Part shown: piece after piece, positions 60,748 through 64,000 of the stretch
Layout of the letters: the number at the start of each line of letters is the position of its first letter
How positions within the stretch are numbered: position 1 is the stretch's first letter
Source of the DNA: Actinomyces sp. oral taxon 897
Lineage (GTDB): Bacteria; Actinomycetota; Actinomycetes; Actinomycetales; Actinomycetaceae
Direction of reading: 5' to 3'
Assembly (NCBI RefSeq): GCF_002999235.1
Contig: NZ_CP027236.1
Span: 2,046,001-2,110,000 of the forward strand
DNA: 64,000 nucleotides
Program-made: the position numbers and the translations under genes
The notes under the pieces: model-generated
Told to the model about the DNA's origin: nothing
What the model saw: the letters and a program-made list of their open reading frames with translations, nothing else
Database searches by the model: none

Positions 60748-63700
60748 GTGAGCCCTCATCCCCGCCGCCGACTTTCCTTGACCGCCCTGTGCGCAGGGCT
60801 GGTGTCCCTTCTCACACTGACGGGGGTCCTGGCCGTGTCTCCCCCACCAGCGCGGGCGGACACGGAGGTGGCCGGCCAGGCAGCCGACCAGACCGTCTCG
60901 GCCGACTCCCTGCCGACCCCGCAGATCAACGGCGTCGTGTGGGACCAGGAGGTCGTGGGCAACACGGTCTACGCCGTCGGGGACTTCTCCAAGGCCCGCC
61001 CCGCCGGGGCCGCCCCCGGCACCAAGGAGGTGCCCCGCGCGGGCGCCCTGGCCTATGATATCACCACCGGCGAGCTCCTGGACTGGGCCCCCAAGGCCAA
61101 CGGCACCGTCAGCGCCATCAAGGCGTCCAAGGACGGTTCCGTGCTGTACATCGGGGGCACCTTCACCAAGGTCAACGGCGCCAACGCCTACCGCCTGGCC
61201 GCCATCCGGGCCTCCGACGGAACCCGCGCCCCCCTGCGGGCGGGCACCAACGCCGCGGTCATGGACCTGGACCTGTCCCCTGACGGCTCCACCCTCTACC
61301 TGGCGGGCTCCTTCACCGAGGTCAACGGCACCCGGCGCCAGCGCGTGGCCGCCGTCAACCTGGCCACCCACAAGGTGACCTCCTTCTCGGCCCGCATCCC
61401 CGACCACTTCGTACGGGCCCTGGCGGTGGACCAGGCCTCGGGGGCGGTGGCCATCGGCGGTAACTTCACCTCGGTCAACGGCTCGACCAACCCCGGCTTC
61501 GGCCTGGCCATCCTGGAGCCCAACGGCTCCCTGCGCAAGAACAACGTCAACAAGTACGTCCGCAACGCCGGGCGCCAGGCGGGCATTATGTCGCTGGTGG
61601 CCGACTCCAAGGGCCTGTACGGGGGCGCCTACTGGTACAAGGAGAACCAGGGGACCTACGAGGGCGTGTTCCGGGCCAGCTGGACCTCCGGCGACGCGGA
61701 CTACCTGGCCGACTGCCACGGTGACTCCTACGACATGTTCCCCACCGCCGACGTCGTCTACATCTCCAGCCACGCCCACGACTGCTCCAACATCGGGGGC
61801 TTCCCGGACAAGACCGGCCTGCGCCACGGCACCGCCATCACCAACGCCGCCACCGGCAAGGTCAAGACCAACACGGCCAAGACCTACGTGGACTTCGGCG
61901 GGCACCCGGCCCCCACGGTGCTCAACTTCTACCCCGAGTTCACCGTGGGCAACTACACCTCCGCCGCACAGGCCACCTGGACGGTGGAGGGCAACCAGGA
62001 CTACGTGGTCTACGGCGGGGAGTTCGTGGCCGTCAACCGCAAGCCCCAGCAGGGCCTGGCCCGCTTTGCCCGGCGTGACATCGCCCCCAACCAGGAGGGC
62101 CCCATGGACAAGGGCGGGGCCTACAAGGTCTCGGCCTCCTCCCCGCGCGCCGGCGTGGTGACCCTGTCCTTCTCCACCAACTGGGACCGCGACGACGAGT
62201 ACCTGACCTACGAGGTCTACCGCGACTCCCTGGACGGCACCCCGGTGTCCTCCCAGACCGTCTCCTCCCTGCCCTGGGCCCGCACCCAGCTCTCCGCGAT
62301 CGACACGGTCGACCCCGGCTCCACCCACCGCTACGTGGTGGTGGTCAAGGACCAGTGGGGGGCCAGTACCCGCTCGGACTGGGTCAAGGTGACCGCCACC
62401 AACGGCCAGGCCCTGTCGGAGTACGGTTCCCAGGTGGTACGGGACGGGGCGGTGAACTACTGGCCCCTGGACGACTCCAAGGCCGCCTCCGAGGACCTGG
62501 TGGGCAGCAGCCCCATGAACCTGTCCTCCAAGGGCGTCCAGCGCGGCGCCGCCTCCCTGCTGCCCTCGGGCAAGGCCGTGTCCTTCCGCTCGACGTGGTT
62601 CTCCGACGGCCACGCCAGCACCTCCAAGGCGGCACCGGCGCCCACCACCTTCTCCACCGAGCTGTGGTTCAAGACGGAGACCACCTCCGGGGACCCCTCC
62701 TGGGCTACGGCTCCTCCGCCTCCGGCGCCTCCAAGAACAGGGACCGCGTCATCTACATGCGTAACAACGGCACCCTGAGCTTTATGACCTACCCCGGCAA
62801 GGTCACCACCCTGACCACGGACAAGTCCTACAACGACGGGCGCTGGCACCACGTGGTGGCCACGCTGAGCCCCACGGCGGGCAGCGTGCTCTACGTGGAC
62901 GGCAAGGTCGCGGCCCAGGACGCCACCATGACCACCGCGCAGTCCTTCAGCGGCTACTGGCGCCTGGCCGGGGACAGCGCCTCGGGCCTGGCGGGCAAGC
63001 CCTCCAACGACTACTTCACCGGCACCGTGGACGAGGTGGCCGTGTACGGCTCCGCCCTGAGCGCCGACGCCGTGGCCGCCCACTACGCCCTGGGCACCGG
63101 CGCCGAGGCGCCCAAGCCGGACAAGCCCGGTAAGCCCAACCCCGAGCCGCCCGAGCCGGGCGTGCTGCTCAAGGACACCTTCTCCCGCACCACCGAGCGC
63201 GGCTGGGGCAGCACCGAGTACGGCGGGGACTGGACGGTGGACTGGTCCGCCACCAGCTTCTCGACGGACTCCTCCCACGGCGTCATCAATATGCCCGCCC
63301 CCAAGGCCTCCACCTCCATCCACAGCCCTGTGGTGGACTCCACCTCGACCGACGCCACCGTGGACCTGTCCCTGGACGCCGTCCCCGGCGGTAACGGCGC
63401 CTACGTCACCTACGCGGGACGCCAGACCGCCGCCGGGCGCTACCAGGCCTCCGTCCGGTTCTCCAAGGACGGCACCCAGCTGACGGTCTCCAAGGTGATC
63501 AAGGGCAAGGAGACGGTCCTGGGGACGGCGTCCCTGGAGGGCGCCTACACCCCCGGTGACACCCTCCACCTGCGCCTGGTCCTGGACGGGGCCGAGACCA
63601 CCACGGTGCGGGCCAAGCTGTGGACCGGCGCCACCGAGCCCGAGGCCTGGGGCGTGGACACCACGGACGGCGAGGCCAGCCTGAACAAGCCCGGGACGGT

Positions 63701-63791
63701 CGGCCTGAGCACCTACCTGTCGGCCTCGGCGGGGGCCGCCGAGAAGGCCAAGGTCCTGGTGGACTCGATCGTGGTCAGGAAGGGCTCTTGA
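60748..63791 (+). pseudogene. Secreted beta-propeller/FN3/LamG protein, one frameshift
   Basis: A large exported protein. GTG 60748 has GGAG 5 bases upstream and starts a signal peptide with HPRRR and a hydrophobic core ending near PARA; an ATG at 60730 is possible. Then come propeller repeats (VLYIGGTFTKVNG, LYLAGSFTEVNG, VAIGGNFTSVNG), an FN3-like domain near residue 460-545, a LamG/concanavalin-like domain (NYWPLDDS...RWHHVVATLSP...LYVDGKVAA) and a second C-terminal beta-sandwich. Frame 1 passes to frame 3 at the GGGG run 62689-62692 (one G apparently missing), inside the LamG domain. Corrected length is about 1014 residues. Secreted, with no anchor; probably carbohydrate-binding. Confidence 0.82.
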
Positions 63792-64000
63792 CCACCTGAG
63801 CCCCCTTGCGCGGCAGGGGCGCGTCGGGATCCGGAAGGGTCCCGGCGCGCCCCTTGCGCAGCAGGCGGTAGCCGTCCCAGGTGGCCTTGAGGGCCGTCAG
63901 CAGGGGGCGGGGGGTAATGAGGAGCTGGCGGGCGCCCCCGCGCATGACGATCTCCCAGCCGGCACCCAGTGCGGTGCGCAGCCACCGGTTCTGGGTCTGG
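63775..64000 (-). CDS. C-terminal fragment of a gene continuing outside the window
   Basis: An open minus-strand frame enters from the window edge and ends TGA at 63775-63777, giving 74 residues: basic, with RWLRTALGAGWEIVMRGG and LLTALKATWDGYRLLRKGR. Codon use is normal. The pattern (amphipathic, Arg-rich tail) is like the C-terminus of family 2 glycosyltransferases, but this is a guess. It overlaps the end of the LamG gene by 17 bp tail to tail. Confidence 0.6.
   Translation of the reverse strand, partial: QTQNRWLRTALGAGWEIVMRGGARQLLITPRPLLTALKATWDGYRLLRKGRAGTLPDPDAPLPRKGAQVVKSPS

Overview
The window is high-GC chromosomal DNA whose coding sequence is dominated by C/G-ending codons. Gene content (CarD, a SenX3/RegX3 pair divergent from PhoU, a GT39 protein mannosyltransferase, Mfd, an MEP-pathway IspD, a FHA/RDD/kinase/transglutaminase/DUF58/MoxR/FN3 cluster) points to an actinobacterium. 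My best guess is Actinomyces or a close relative. That is inference from gene content; no marker gene settles it.

Layout. 1-5.1 kb: 3' part of a protein O-mannosyltransferase, tRNA-Thr(CGU), L-asparaginase and a TAP-like secreted peptidase. 5.9-9.4 kb: a minus-strand operon with 4-nt overlaps (membrane-anchored lysozyme-like protein, tmk, holB). 9.7-18.7 kb: SprT-like protein, YbjQ, an Atg22-like MFS transporter, ispD, carD, regX3-senX3 and divergent phoU. 18.9-26.6 kb: glycosyltransferases, a short orphan adenine methyltransferase, a frameshifted glutamine synthetase homologue, an acyltransferase and a lipoprotein. 27.8-33.2 kb: mfd and a degenerate purine nucleoside phosphorylase homologue. 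33.7-51.3 kb: a phosphosignalling and cell-surface cluster (two RDD-FHA proteins, a FHA/zinc-ribbon protein, a Ser/Thr kinase with an FN3-like ectodomain, a transglutaminase-like protein, DUF58, MoxR and a 2003-residue Ig/FN3 surface protein) resembling the bifidobacterial PFNA cluster. 51.3-64 kb: a surface-glycan locus (TagD-like nucleotidyltransferase, WbaP-like phosphoglycosyltransferase, flippase, CDP-alcohol transferase, several glycosyltransferases, a secreted LamG protein).

The most unusual feature lies between the genes. Almost every long intergenic region carries its own short repeats. Some are tandem arrays with a period of exactly 20 or 22 bp, and several 20-bp arrays are arranged head-to-head around a dyad. 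Others are copies set about 60 bp apart. One 22-bp family recurs at four loci, each time just beyond the stop codon of a minus-strand gene. Another 20-bp family (core GGTGAACGC) forms symmetric arrays at three loci, two of which flank a lipoprotein gene. I know of no name for these.

Four single-base frameshifts, all at G/C homopolymers, break three genes: the glutamine synthetase homologue, the WbaP-like transferase and the LamG protein. They may be sequencing errors or real, switchable mutations. Other points of interest are a moxR gene with a codon usage wholly unlike its neighbours and a transglutaminase-like protein that lacks the catalytic Cys and His.
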